Source: Artocarpus heterophyllus (Eukaryota > Streptophyta > Magnoliopsida > Rosales > Moraceae). Taken from it: DNA of 64,000 bases. Under the pieces are notes generated by a model. That model was not told the origin of the DNA and ran no database searches. It saw nothing but the letters and a program-made list of their open reading frames with translations. Below are positions 51,901-64,000 of this stretch, piece after piece. Made by a program: the position numbers and the translations under genes. Positions within the stretch are counted from its first letter, which is position 1. The number at the start of each line of letters is the position of its first letter. The stretch spans positions 3,419,183 to 3,483,182 of the forward strand of contig CM046341.1 in NCBI GenBank assembly GCA_025403435.1. Direction: 5' to 3'.

Positions 51901-53703
51901 TAAAATGGTCACGCATACTACGACACATTAATGTATACCTGTTTAGGAAGGAGTTCAGTTAGTACATTATTTGGGCTATTAGAGTCAGATAAGTGAAACA
52001 AATGTTATTAACGTAACTCGTATTATTGTTCTTTATTGTATTTCATGAGATTATGAAAATACAAATTTCTTATGGCTAAATATCATCATTTTGCATTCAC
52101 ATTTCACGTCAAATCTCTTAGTTATAGATTTTGTGTGTTAATTAGTATTTTAGTGTGTTTATGTGAAATTATTTTAAAAACATGTTTTTAGTGTGTTTTT
52201 ATGTTCAATAACATTTTTAGTAATTTTTAGAACCATTTCTACGTGTTTTATAATTAATTAGTTTAAAAATAATTAAAACCGTAAAAATAATATTGTGTGA
52301 TTTTATTTTGAGTCTTAAAGTGTTTGAAAATAAAATTTTAGTTTGTAAATATATTTTATAATATTTCTAAAAATATTTACGAGTCTTAAGTAATATATCT
52401 ATTAAGGTTTGTTAATTTTATAAGTTTTTATTTATTTTTAGAGTGTTTTGTGCGGTTTATTGTAAAATAAATATTTTTAAATTATTGTAAAAAGTATGCA
52501 TGTAAAATAATTAATTTTGGGTTGTTATTTCATTTTAGATTTGAAATCTACAAAAAAAAATAGAGAAAAACAGTGCAAATACACGTAAAAATGACCTCAA
52601 ATGCATCAAAAATCAAAACAATAAAATAAAAATCAAAGAGTGCCACATGGCGTCGTTGAGACGTTGGATCAAGCAACCCAAGGCATCTCAGGCATCCACG
52701 TGTACCCCTTACTTTGCGAAATCTACTACTTTGAGCTCCACTGTGCACTTTTTCTCTAACTTGCGATCAGCTGACTAGCTCACCCATCCAACGGTCCTTA
52801 AGCCTCCTTCCAGCTCTCTAATCCGGTTTGTCCACCCAGTCAAAGTTCATGCGATCAGCTGTCTTCAATGCCTCTCCACGCAAGTCTGGTATGCCACGCT
52901 CCACTAGATCATAAAGAAAATCTAAAGCACCTTAGGGCTAATTTAGGCATGAAGAAAAGAAGAAAAAAATAGAAAATCAGTAAATATCAAACAAAATCAG
53001 ATCTAATAAATGAATTGAAGCAGAATAGAAACGTGGGCTGCTGATCTTAATTTAGTTCAAAAATTTCAAAATCACTCAAAATTGCATTATAGTCATTTGG
53101 CGTCAAAAATATCTAAATAAAATAATAAAACAAATAAAAAATTATGTAAATAGTAATTTTCTTCTAGTACAAATACCCCCTTCGTGCTTTGTAAGACTCA
53201 CTCATTCTCCTTGTGAGAAATTTCTTTCCTGTTGTAAAAATGTAGTTCTAGGTTTAATTTTAGTTTTCTTAAGATTCTAGTTTAAGTTTTTGTAAAATAG
53301 TTTTAAGTTTATATTGTAAAATTATGTGTGTTTTTACTTTTAATATGTTTTTCTAAATTTCCTTTTGCCGATGAGAGAGAAGGAAATTTTAGCAAAATTA
53401 AAGTAAATATTTTTAGTTTTTCAAAATTTTTTAAGTTGTTATAATGTCAAAATCATTTTTAAAAAACTTATGATTTTCATATTAACTAAGCTAAAATTCT
53501 TACAAAACTAAGTTTTGATTCATCATAGACATAGGCTGGTACGGATAATGCTTAAGAATACTTTGATTATTCGTAGATAAGAAATTATATCATAAATGCT
53601 TGACTGTAAATTTTGTTGGTAATTTTAATTAGTTAATTTCAAAATTATACAATTTTATTAAAAATGAGTTTTTGATGCATTATAGACATAAATTAACACA
53701 TTA
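48998..53703. other. AT-rich spacer upstream of SYD
   Basis: No gene can be supported. A possible coding remnant lies at about 50975-51230 (readable residues such as WSSTSGNSHVQRNGHLWETK in one frame, then stops) but I do not recognise it. Near 51535 and 49215 are isolated 'gtttggta'-type ends resembling MITE termini without partners. Confidence 0.45.
50106..50933. mobile_element. Candidate degenerate inverted-repeat element
   Basis: The left end GGGTGTCTAGGAAAATTGG resembles the complement of the right end (GGGTGTGTTTGAAAACTAAG), and inner blocks around 50210-50260 and 50820-50905 are inverted copies ('agctcttatatgcta' type). No clear target duplication was found, so borders and class are uncertain. 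Confidence 0.35.
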
Positions 53704-54247
53704 AGGGTATGTTTGGTTCAAGCATTCTTTGAACTCAATTGACTCAAATTTGGATTCAAGTACCAATAATCCTTTAGATACATGTTTGTTTCCCCCAAAG
53801 TCCGAATCATTTGAGTATCAAGAATCCAAGTTTTTAGAATTCTCATCCTCTCTTAAACTTTTGATTCTCGAATATCTTTGCTACAGTAAAAATTAAAATT
53901 CTCTCTTCTATATTTGAGGAAAAAAATCATAACTTCTTCATTTAATATCCAATTGAGATGATTCTTTTTTCACTATGTTCCTAATGAAGAGAAGAATAAA
54001 TCAAGATCTATATTGCATATTTTTTAAGATCATTAACATTAAGATTTTATTAGATTTATTAATAAATCAAAAATTATATTCACTACCTGTCCAAACACAA
54101 ATTTTAATTTTATTCCATACTCATATTAAAACTTAAATGTACATCCAAATGTCAATTCGAATAATAATTCAAATCATTAACTCAAATCTTAATTCAAATC
54201 ACACAAACTCAAATATTACTAATTCGAATCCATTTACCAAACGGATC
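53704..54247. mobile_element. Tourist-like MITE candidate
   Basis: Starts AGGGTATGTTTGGTTCAAG and ends CCATTTACCAAACGGATC, imperfectly complementary, with TTA at both sides (53701-53703, 54248-54250). The ends and the AACTCAAAT-type interior match the intron 8 MITE at 43096, so both probably belong to one family. Confidence 0.55.
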
Positions 54248-54851
54248 TTAAATGATTTACAACTCTTGATTTATTGTAGACAAAAGATGACACATTGTAT
54301 ACTTAAATTATTTTAATAAATAATTTTAGAAAAGCTAAAACATATTTAAGTTAATTGCCAGAATAGAACCTTCAATACTCAGCGTTGTTTAAAGTTGTTG
54401 TTTCTTTTAAGTTAATTTGCACTTATTGTTAAAGTTCAATCTTTTATTTAATTGCACTTGTTAAAATTCCATTTATCATTCTAATTTAGGTCATATTATT
54501 GTTGTTGAAATTCAAAAAAAATCACTAAAAATATAAAAATATAAAAAATAAAAAATGCTTAAATATTATAAATGATTAACTTTAATCCCTAAAATTTTTG
54601 GCTAAAAATAGAATAACTAATACGTTAGACTTTTGCAATACCTTTTCCCTATAGGATCGACCTTAGATTCATCGAGTTTTATTACTTAAACAACCTTATA
54701 CTTGAGATTATATGAGACTTACGCTTTTAAACCTAAACATTATCTCTCCCTAGAGCTTGTGTTATAAATGATATTAATGATTTTATCTCTCCAGTTAAAA
54801 GTGGTGTTATTTGCTATGATTATTTTGTTGGAATTTTGATAGTTAACTTTT

Positions 54852-55357
54852 GGGTAAATTTCACGAATTCCCTTAAACTACGTCACTTGTATCAATATGT
54901 CCCCCAAACTCTGAAACGTATATATTGTGCCCTTAAAGTACGATATTGCTCCAACTTTGAAACATTGTTTTTTAGATAGAATTATCGAATTTTCTTTTGA
55001 TTTAAAATAAGATATGATACTTATAGGTAATATGAATGTCCCTTCATTTTAAATAGCGAGGCACCAAACTCTCATAATTCTATCTTTAGAGTACCTGCTC
55101 AAAGCGTGAAAATATGTAGGAAAAGTGCAGGACTACTGTAATTCAAGTTGGTTCTTTAAAGAATTTGAATAAACTAATGAATTTGTCATTTTAATGAAGA
55201 TAACAAGTATTAGTTTGTCCAGAAAATAATACATTTCATAGTTCAGCTGGTGAATAGAAAAGTATTATAGCTTAAGGGATACAACAGATACGTTTTAATT
55301 TTGGGGGGCATTTTAGTACAAGCGATCTAGATCTGAGGGAATTTATAAAATTCGTCC
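54852..55357. mobile_element. Long-TIR MITE candidate (MULE-like)
   Basis: About 90 bp at each end are mutually inverted at roughly 70% identity (left GGGTAAATTTCACGAATTCC..., right end complement GGACGAATTTTATAAATTCC...). The flanks ttaactttt and ttacttttt agree at 7 of 9 positions, compatible with a 9-bp Mutator-type duplication. No coding capacity. Confidence 0.6.
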
Positions 55358-55717
55358 TTACTTTTTAGCTAATAATGCTATTTATAGTCTTGCTATTTGC
55401 ATTTTGTCACACTCTAAGCCTTGATGTATGTATTAGTTTTCTTACAAGTTCAAACGTCACTAGTATTTCATAAAAGGCATTTCATTAAAGCCGCATTTAC
55501 TTTGCATCAAAGGGAAAAGAAAAATAAGACATGCTTCTCTTTCCATTTAAATAATATGTTTACTTACAAAATCTGTAATGACAGTTTTTTAGGCCACTCA
55601 CAATATAGGGAATAAAGAAAGAGAATGCTAATCCTCTCACATCTTGTAGTATTGACTTCTTATCAAAAGAGAATGGATATCATATTTACTTAGATGTCTA
55701 AATTCAAATGTTACTAT

Positions 55718-57572
55718 TGTTGGAAAAAAATAGTACGCAGCGAAATTTTAAAAATTTTACATCAGAGTAATTTCAAAAACACAAGTTGAACATGTTATAT
55801 GCATAAATTAACCAGATCTTACTAACCTTTGTGTACCGAAGAACCCTCGTAAAACGTGAAGAGAAGTAACGTTCTAGAAGAGCCTCAACCAACTGGTCTT
55901 CTTTGCTATTCTCTTTCTATGACCGGAGTGAGTGTGGGCTCACACGTACAGCTCTTCCACTAGGTGACTCTCCTTCCAACCAATTGAGATAACCCAAAGC
56001 AAGTGTTCGTGATTTGTGAACAAAAACTCTAAGGGAGTTTTCAGATTCTCACTAGCAAAGTATTACTCTTAATCTCTCAATTGATCTAAATAACTCATGA
56101 GACTCACTCCCAATTTATAGAGGTTGGGTCTAGGGTCAGTCCTTATCAGATAAGGTCTCAAAAATTCGAATCAGAATCAAATTCTATAGGATAAAGCCTC
56201 AGTTTTAATTCAAATAATTCAATAGAGAAGTTATCTAATTAAAACAACTTTATCTAGATAATCTCTAGGAAAATAAATGAATTCCTAATAATTCTACAAG
56301 TTTATCTTTATCTAATTATTCAAAATTAAATCAACCGATAAACAGACAAGAATTATCCGATCCTTACAATTCAACAAGTTTATCTTGAATCAATTTTATC
56401 ACAAAATTAATTCAACTGATAAACATACATGAATTATTGATTATTTCAAATTTCAACCAATCTAATAAATCCGACATAAGTTACCAATTATTAGAAAAGC
56501 ACGTCGTGTCATTATAGGATGTTGTGAGCTAGCAAAGGAAACCAAATGGACCTATATAGTTCAAGCTCTCGATAATTACGAAACCCAATATCCCAGATAT
56601 ACATTTCATAATTATCAACTCCAACGCTACTCCACTAAAAGCTTGGAGCTGCATTCTCGAACTACATAGAATTACAAAGCTCGTATAGCTAAGTCTCTAT
56701 GACATATCATAGTGTATCATATCCCCATATGATAATCCATAATCGGCTTAAGGACAAGTTCTGTCTTATCTTCCCGATTATTTTTATCTTACGTTTTATT
56801 ATCTCACTATCAGAAAACTTACTATCCAAAGATAGTATACCATTCGGTTACACCTATATATCCAAATGGTTGAGCCCTCCAGTTTTTCAATTATAGGATA
56901 ACGTATATAAGAGGATATCATTACTCCTAAAGAGGAGCTATGGATTCCATATATATGAATAACAGGTCCATGTTATCAAGAGTCATGCCTCCAACATACT
57001 AGCATGCATACTACTACTAAGATGTGGGTGTCATCCTTTGGTACATTAAAAAACACAAGTCAAGATAACGGGCCTACTATTCATCTCAGGATTAAGATAC
57101 AATACAAATGATTGTCTAAAGTGAATCGATTTGCTAAGACAGAATTATTAATCTAAATCAATTCACTTTGTGTCCTGATCCAACACATTGTCACCTATGA
57201 CAACGTGCCAATGTTTCTATTCATGGAGTCCACCTCCGATGGTCAAGACAAATCATCTCCCAATTGGGATATAGACAACATAACAATCTTTACATGAATA
57301 AAGCGCCCAACTTTATTCCCTTGATTGCGGATCTTATGTTTTAGACCATCACCTTAAGAATCATGTCTTCCTTATAATCTGTCCATCATATGCCCAATTC
57401 TTAAAGGTTTAGACCGATAGTCTCAGACTTTTGTTTGCTTAACATACATTCAATAAATATGAACGTAAAGAGGACAAGATTTGATATATAAATTATGAAT
57501 AAATTCTTTATTGATAAAAATGTCTCCAAAAACTTATTACATTTTTACTCCTTAGGGCATACAAGTCCAACA
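55718..57572 (-). repeat. Left (3') LTR of copia-E, motif cluster deleted
   Basis: 1,855 bp. Compared with the right LTR and the solo LTR it lacks ~165 bp at about 56180, precisely where those carry the GC-rich GGCAGGCCGAA-type motifs. Confidence 0.9.
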
Positions 57573-57586
57573 ATCTCCCACTTGCA

Positions 57587-60500
57587 CTAAGTGAGTAAAT
57601 ATGACAAATCTCGTATCCCCATAGCTTCCACATGCCTCTCAAAGACTTTCTCAGTAAGTGTCTTCATAAATGGATCAGCTAAATTGTCTCCTGACGCGAT
57701 CTTGCACACAGTGACATGCTGGCCCTTAACGAAGTCCTTTATCACATGATACTTCCGATCAATATGCTTACTCTTTTTGTGAAATCTTGGTTCTTTAACA
57801 TTGGCTACCGCTGCACTGTTATCATAGTACAATGATATCGCCTTATCCATACCAGGAACTACCTCAAGATCCCCAAGGAACTCGTAGAGCCACACTCCTT
57901 CTTTCGAAGCATCAGTAGCTGCCACATACTCAGCCTCCATCGTTGAATCTAAAGTGCAATATTGCTTAGCACTTCTTCAACTCATGGCACTGTCGCCCAA
58001 AGTAAACACAAAACCCAAAGTCGATTTCCTAGAATCCAGACAAGATTGAAAATCTGAGTCAGTGTATCTTAGACGAGTCAAGTCCTTACCCAAATACATA
58101 AGCATATACCCCCGAGTCTTTCTCAGGTTCTTGAAAATATGCTTTACCGCAACCCAATGGTTCGATCCTGGATTCGCCAGAAATCAACCTACAATCCTGA
58201 CCGCATAATTTATATCTAGTGTTTGCAAAGCATGGCATACATGAGACTACCCACTGCCGAAGCATAAGGCACATTCTTCATGTATTCTCTTTCTTCATAA
58301 GACTTTGGAGAGTCTTTATTAGAAAGAGTAATTTCAGACTTAGATGGTTGTCCACTTTTCTTGAAATCCTGCATTGCAAACCTCCTGAGAATTTTATCTA
58401 TGTAGCCGGCCTGGGATAAAGCTAGCATTTTGTTCATCCTATCCCGAAAGATCTGGATATCGAAACAAAATTAGCCTTACTCAAGTCCTTCATGTCAAAC
58501 TGCTTGGTCAACCATAATTTGACCGATGACAACGCCCTAACGTCATTGCCAATTAGCAGAATATCATCTACATAGAGTAGTAGAAAAATGATATTCCCAT
58601 CCTTTATGTGTTTGTAAACACATGGTTCATCCACATTTTGTGAGAACCCATAAGTCTTGATCACCTGATCAAATCTTATGTTTCAAGAACGAGAAGCCTG
58701 CTTAAGTCCATAAATTGACTTTAGCAGCCTGCAAACCTTACCCTCTTAACTCATGACCTTAAACCCGTATGGTTATTCCATATAAATGGACTCATCAAGA
58801 TAGCCATTCAGAAAAGCCGTCTTGACATCCATCTGCCAAATCTCGTAGTCGAGAGCGGCAGCTATGGACAAGAGAATCCGGATGGACTTAAGCATGGCTA
58901 CAAGTGAAAAGGTTTCCTCATAATCGATTCCTTCCTTTTGCGTATAACCCTTAGCTACCAGTCTAGCCTTAAAGGTTTTGACCTTTCCATCCACTCCTCT
59001 TTTCCTCTTGTAGATCCACTTACACCTTATAGGCTTTACCCATTTGGGAAGATCTACAAGCTCCCAGACATGATTAGTCTCTATAGACTTCATCTTTATG
59101 TTTATGGCCTTTGTCTATAATTTTAAATCAACATCCTCCATAGCTTCTGCGTAAGTATAAGGATCCCTATCATGTTCATCCGGTTCAGCCAAGAAGACCT
59201 CCTTATTGAACATATACCTTTCAGGTTGACGTCCGATCCTCCCACTACGCCAAAGCCCCTAAGATTATTGTTCAAGTTTGTTTGGTTTTTCTACACTGAT
59301 CGGAACAGTTTCATTCAGAACCTCCGGAGTGATCTGATCACTCCTTAACTCCTTAAGCACCACTTTGCTTCGAGGTTCAAAGTCATCCATGTAACTCTCC
59401 TCAAGGAAAGTTGCATTAGCAGAAACCACGACTTTATTTTCCTTCGGGTTATAAAAATAACCCCCTTTAGTCCCTTTTGGATATCCTACAAACACGCAAA
59501 GTTCCAAACGTGCTTCCAACTTATTCGGATCCTTAAACAGGACATGAGCCGGACATCCTCATATGCGAATATGGTTTAAGGATGTCTTCCTTCTTGTCCA
59601 CAACTCGTGAGGAGTTTTAGGGACCGATTTTGTGGGCACATTGTTCAAAAGATAACATGCAGTTTGTAGTGCATATCCCCAAAAGGATAAAGGTAATGAT
59701 GAATAACTCATCATGGACCTGACCATGTCCAACAAAGTCTTATTCCTTCTCTTCGCTACGCCATTCTGCTACGGAGTGTCTGGTACAGTCAAATGGGATA
59801 AAATCTTATTTTTAAACAAGTGTCCCAAAAGCTCATTAGAAAGGTATTTCCCACCTCGATCGGATCGAAGTGCCTTTATAGGTCTATCCAATTGCTTTTT
59901 CACTTCAGCCCGAAACTCCCTGACCTTGTCAAAAGTTTCGCTTTTGTGGTACATCAGGCACACATACCCATATCTTGAGTAATCGTCAATAAAAGTGACG
60001 AAGTACTCATACCCTCCTCGTGCCTGGATGTTCATCGGTCCGCAAACATCACTATGCACAAGTTCTAGAACCTCTTCGGCCCTATTGCCTTTAGACCCGT
60101 ATAGTCTTTTGGTCATTTTACCCTCTAAACAAGATTCACATTGAGGTATAGATTCCACCTTTAAGTGACTTAAAGGTCCATCCCTTACCAACCTTTGAAT
60201 CCTATTTAGGTTAATGTGACCAAGGCGTAAATGCCAAAGATACGTCTTATTAGAGTGAGAAGTTTTAAGTTTTTTAGAGTTATTATCATTCATCTCAGCA
60301 TTAAGCAATAAGTCCATCTTAGGTTTGATAAAATATAGATTATTTTGCATCCATCCAGAACAGATAAAAGATTTGTTTTTAAGAATCACCACTTTTTCAT
60401 TAAAAGATACCACGTAGGAGTCTTTAAATAAACAAGATACATAAATTAAATTCCTTTTAAATTTAGAAACATAAAAACAATCTTGCAAAAATAAATTCCT

Positions 60501-61460
60501 ACATTTATCAAAGTAAAGATGGACGTCTCCCACTGCTTCCGCTGAGACCAAGGATCCATCGTCCATCCGAAGCGTGAAGTCTTCATGTAACAGACTTCTC
60601 GTTTCTTTGAACCCTTGCAGAGCAACACAAACATGATTAGTTGCATCGGAATCTATGACTCAAATGTCATTGGATTCCTCAACCAAACAAGTTTATAAAT
60701 ACAAAAGATCACACCTACCTCCTTTGAAAAGGAAGTCCTTGCAATGCTTCTTAATATGCCTGACCTTTCCACAAAAGAAGCACTTAAGCTTCTTTGGGTT
60801 CTTCTTCTTGCTCTTGGTGTTAGCAGGAACAGAAAACTTCTCGTTCTTGGTCCGTTGCTTCTTTCCATTCCCAGAGTTGGGGTTGGAACCAGAAGCAGCT
60901 ACCATGTTGGCCTCACCACCCGCTGGAGACTCTCTGATCAGTAGTTCAAACTCCTGTAACTGTTTCATTAATTCTGTCAAGGTCATATCTCGTCTATTGC
61001 TTAAATTAAATGTAGCTCTAAATAGAATAAATTCCTTAGACAGAGTTTCAAAGACCATAGTCATCTGAGTTTCAGCATCGATGTCGGCTCCATTGGTTTG
61101 AGCCTTAGCGAGGTAACCTATGACCAACATCATATGCTCCTTTATAAATGTCCCCGGTCTCTGTCTATAGTTTAAGAGTTTTTGAAGCGCCCCTTGCCGC
61201 TTTGTTATGGCCTGGCCTCCAAACATGTCCTCAAGATTATCCAAGATCTGCTTCGTAGTCTCATAATCTTGATGTTGAGCCTGCAGCACATTATTCATGT
61301 TGGCCATAACATAGCAGTTGGCCTGATCATTGGCATCTTTCCAGCGGTCATACGCTTGGAATTGCTCATTAGATGAGTCTCCCGTAGGCTCGGGAGGACA
61401 AGGGGTTGTCAGAACATATTTCAGTTTCTCAAAGGACAGGTCGATATCCAGGTTCCGTTT
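57587..61460 (-). pseudogene. Degenerate gag-pol of copia-E
   Basis: gag frame from about 61490 has a TGA near its N terminus and is otherwise open 61307-60693 with zinc knuckle CFFCGKVRHIKKHC. The protease active site reads DSDA instead of DSGA near 60650. Integrase (60566-59769: HLRLGHINL, CESCLEGK, HSDVCGP, FIDDYSR, LRSDRGGKY) ends in TAG just before the QNG motif. Reverse transcriptase is split (59093-58773 with [15 protein letters not shown]; 58664-58434 with LLYVDDILLIGND) and RNase H is at 57940-57587. Several stops and frameshifts make it non-functional. Confidence 0.9.
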
Positions 61461-61499
61461 TCAATCATTGTAATTCCCACCAGTTAACAGGTTTTTGTC

Positions 61500-62494
61500 A
61501 AGTATCGATGATAAAGCGTTTTTAGATATTTTTAATCTACGATAAAGAATCATATACCAAACATAAGCAAACATATCATAATAATTTAGTAAGATAACAC
61601 AATCATGTAAAATCATACAAATTTGTTTATGTGTCAAAACTTTGAAAATATCACAACCTTACAACGATAATTCTCAACTCAGAATTCAACAAGCTCCTAG
61701 GGGAGTCCTGCCAAATTCAATCAGGAACACGGATCCTCTCCTAATTAATATATGCCATCCAGGACCCGTATGATCCAGCATATATTAATAATCGTTTCTT
61801 TGGCCATTAATTTTATTAACAGAGCTCATAGGGGAGGTTAATAATAAAATTAACGTGAGTGTATAACCATCGTTTCAATATTTTATCCATGGTTTATAAT
61901 CACCACCTACGGGTGTGCAACCATAAATCATGCTAAAATACCTTATCCTCTCATAAATCTAATCTGGTACATGATAGAAATCCCTTCCTAGGGGTCGGGA
62001 CCACCATGTTCTTCCTATGGACCAACGATGGAGGCCTTAAGTTTTCTCTTCGAAAACCTTCTCTCACTCAATCTTTTGAAATCAAGGTTTTATTTTAAAA
62101 TTATACATGAACAATTTTAATATGAGCAGCACTTCCTATTCTATATGACATGTTATCAATATACATGGCAAATCATATTATAATGCAGACAAACAAAGCA
62201 ATCAACCAAAGCTATAAGCAGAATAATAATTACCGTAATATTATGGTTCCACTCTAGAGAATATAAAACTAAGATTACAAGAGAATAATCGAGACATATA
62301 TTGATTCTTCATCCTTGAATCCTCAAGTTATATCATTCTTTACGTAATTCCCATCTTCAAGTCTTCAATCCCGTATGAATCAAATACTTCATATTTTTGG
62401 TCATATCCAAATTTAATGTTTCTCAGAATCATCTCAAAAATAAAATTAAATCTGTACCGCAAAAATTGCACTTTTTCTGAAAAATTTGCAACTC
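61500..62494. other. Untranslated leader of copia-E, gag-proximal part
   Basis: AT-rich, no ORF or known motif recognised. Contains imperfect 'cataggggaggttaata/cctaggggt' phrases near 61690-62000 that recur about every 100 bp and may be degenerate repeats. Confidence 0.4.
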
Positions 62495-62730
62495 TCGATC
62501 GACAGGCCGCTCTGGGTGATTGGCCTGCCTGTCATGCTTCATCGGCCTACCTGTCATGCTTCATCGGCCTGTCGGTCAAAAAGATCGGCCTGTCGACCCA
62601 TGAAAGTTCGGCCTGCCGGCAGAGCCAACCGATTTCTACCCCACTGACGGCCTACCAAACCACACGTCTGGCCTGCCGATCTGTGACCATCGGCCTGCCG
62701 AACTGTGATGTTCGGCATGCCGACCGAGCA
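62495..62730. promoter_or_regulatory. Phased array of dyad-symmetric TCGGC-CT-GCCGA motifs in the copia-E leader
   Basis: In otherwise AT-rich leader sequence, ten to eleven copies of a TCGGCCTGCCGA-like motif (arms TCGGC and GCCGA around a 2-bp centre) occur. 'GGCCT/GGCAT' starts fall at 62522, 62544, 62566, 62587, 62610, 62649, 62670, 62692 and 62714, with a weak copy between 62610 and 62649 and an inverted one near 62500. Spacing averages about 21.6 bp, two helical turns. The array is roughly 515-740 bp downstream of the primer site and upstream of gag. Function unknown; protein-binding array, RNA structure or packaging signal are possible. Confidence 0.75.
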
Positions 62731-63220
62731 GAAATCTCAATTCCAGAAAATACAATTTTAATGCAATTCATTAATTTTATTTTCAATAATTCAAAAATAT
62801 AAAATTAAAGACTCAGGAAATACCTGGGTGCGCCATCATCCATCTTTTAGATCCGCATTGTAGTTCCGTCTTTTCCGAATAATTATTTAATTACAAAATT
62901 CTCACAAATTTAAAATTAAATAACAATTTTTAGACGAAGATGATAGTCTGCTATCTAATTACATGAAAAACCTAGATACATATTCTAACCTCTAAGGAAC
63001 CATAACCGGTATAAATTAATTAATCAATAAATAATTAAATAACAATTTAATCAACCATAATTAATTAATGAACACTCACCATATAATTCATGACAACATA
63101 TAATTTTATAGAAACCTAAAGTGCCAACTCTCAATAAAATTAAATTCAAGCATAGGAGATATTAAGATCACAAAATTTATACATATAGTATGATCACAAA
63201 CTCGTAAATTTATGTAAAAA
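62731..63220. other. Untranslated leader of copia-E, primer-site-proximal part
   Basis: AT-rich sequence between the motif array and the primer binding site; no gene or motif recognised. Confidence 0.4.
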
Positions 63221-63240
63221 CCTATGGCTCTGATACCAAT

Positions 63241-64000
63241 TGTTGAAAAAAATAATGTGAGGTGCGCAGCGAGAATTTTTAAAATCTTAACATCATAGTA
63301 TTTTTTCAAAACACAAGTTTGACATGCTATATGTATAAATTAAACAGATCTTACTAACCTTTGTATACCGAAGAACCTCCGCAACCTGTGAAGAGAAGTA
63401 ATGTTTCAAAAGAGCCTTAGCCAACTGGTCTTCTTTGCTATTTTCTATCCACAACCGGAGTGAGTGGGGGCTCACACGTATAGCTCTTCCACCAGTTACT
63501 CTCCTTCCAATCAATCGAGAGAACCCAAAGCTAGTGTTCGTGATTTGTGAACAAAAGCTCTCACGGAGTTTTCAGATGCTCACCATAAGAGTATCACTCT
63601 TAATCTCTCAATTGATCTGAGTAACTTATGAGACTTACTCCCTTTATATAGCGATTGGTCCTAGGGTCAGTCCTTATCAGATTAGGTCTCAAAAACTTGA
63701 AATATAATCAAGTTCGGATAAATATCTGATAAGATCTGCGTGAAAACGTGTAATCTTATCTCTCGCTAATCGGTAGGCCGAACAGCCTAATTGGCAGGCC
63801 GAACACGTAGATCGGCATGCCAAATTGCCGCGTAAATATCTCCACGAATCTTTTATTTTCCACCCGAGATTCTATAGGATAAAGTCTCAGTTTTAATTCA
63901 AATAACCCAATAGAGAAGTTATCTGATCAAAACAAACTTTATCAAGATAATCTCTAAGAAAATAAATCAATTCACAATAATTCTACAAGTTTATCTTAAT
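63241..64000 (-). repeat. Right (5') LTR of copia-E, partial
   Basis: The first 760 bp on the plus strand (the 3' part of the LTR in sense). Contains three GC-rich dyad motifs at about 63769-63826. Confidence 0.9.

Larger units (their letters stand above)
55718..64000 (-). mobile_element. Large Ty1/copia element E (right end outside window)
   Basis: Left LTR 55718-57572 (1,855 bp, TG...CA), internal region 57573-63240, right LTR from 63241 past the window. Purine tract (GTGGGAGAT in sense) adjoins the left LTR; the primer site TGGTATCAGAGCCATAGG (63221-63238), complementary to initiator tRNA-Met, is three bases from the right LTR. Order gag-protease-integrase-RT-RNase H identifies Ty1/copia. 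The long LTRs and the protein motifs (NSAAVANVKEPRFHKKSKHI) differ clearly from elements A-D, so this is another lineage. Its target duplication cannot be checked. Confidence 0.93.

Noticed and set aside
54852..55357. Promoter or gene on the basis of inverted repeats
   Set aside because: Long imperfect terminal inverted repeats and near-matching 9-bp flanks fit a MULE-type MITE better.
62495..62730. CRISPR-like repeat-spacer array
   Set aside because: Repeats are only about 12 bp with ~10-bp spacers, degenerate, and sit in a plant retrotransposon leader.

Overview
The window is nuclear DNA of a flowering plant, most likely a eudicot. The reasons are interrupted genes with plant-type splice sites, plant-specific protein families (a DnaJ/DUF3444 protein and a SPLAYED-type SWI2/SNF2 chromatin remodeler), AT-rich introns and spacers, and abundant Ty1/copia retrotransposons primed by initiator tRNA-Met. 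The species cannot be named from the sequence.

Layout. Positions 1-2650: the 5' part of a minus-strand DnaJ-domain/DUF3444 gene that runs off the left edge. 3168-5163: a solo LTR with a perfect 5-bp target-site duplication. 5816-6794: a LINE-like non-LTR insertion flanked by a 15-bp direct repeat. 7324-48297 (minus): one very large gene, the SYD (SPLAYED) ATPase, resolved here into 33 coding exons of about 10.9 kb, about 3,632 codons. Its introns carry four full-length Ty1/copia elements: copia-D (36855-41900) and copia-C (31250-36372) together in intron 10, copia-B (23035-28246) in intron 20, and copia-A (15026-20323, opposite strand) in intron 28. All four have exact 5-bp target duplications, which fixes their borders. 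49000-55717: AT-rich spacer with several MITE-like elements and no gene I can support. 55718 to beyond 64000: a fifth, larger copia element (copia-E, minus strand) with LTRs of about 1.9 kb. It belongs to the same family as the solo LTR at 3168 and is cut by the right edge.

The two genes: SYD should act in the nucleus as the catalytic subunit of a SWI/SNF complex. The ATPase core, the HSA region, the SnAC region, AT-hook-like motifs and the long acidic repetitive tail are all present. The tail is split by one frameshift near 9830 that would remove about 620 residues if real. The neighbouring DnaJ/DUF3444 protein is a predicted co-chaperone and has no evident functional link to SYD.

Most notable observations: (1) a helically spaced (about 21.6 bp) array of about ten dyad-symmetric TCGGC-CT-GCCGA motifs in the untranslated leader of copia-E, with further copies in its LTR family and loss of the cluster from one LTR; (2) three GC-AG introns in the SYD ATPase region; (3) four intronic copia insertions in one chromatin-remodeler gene; (4) a copia element with TG...TA rather than TG...CA ends; (5) a copia LTR with three tandem 45-bp double-hairpin modules.
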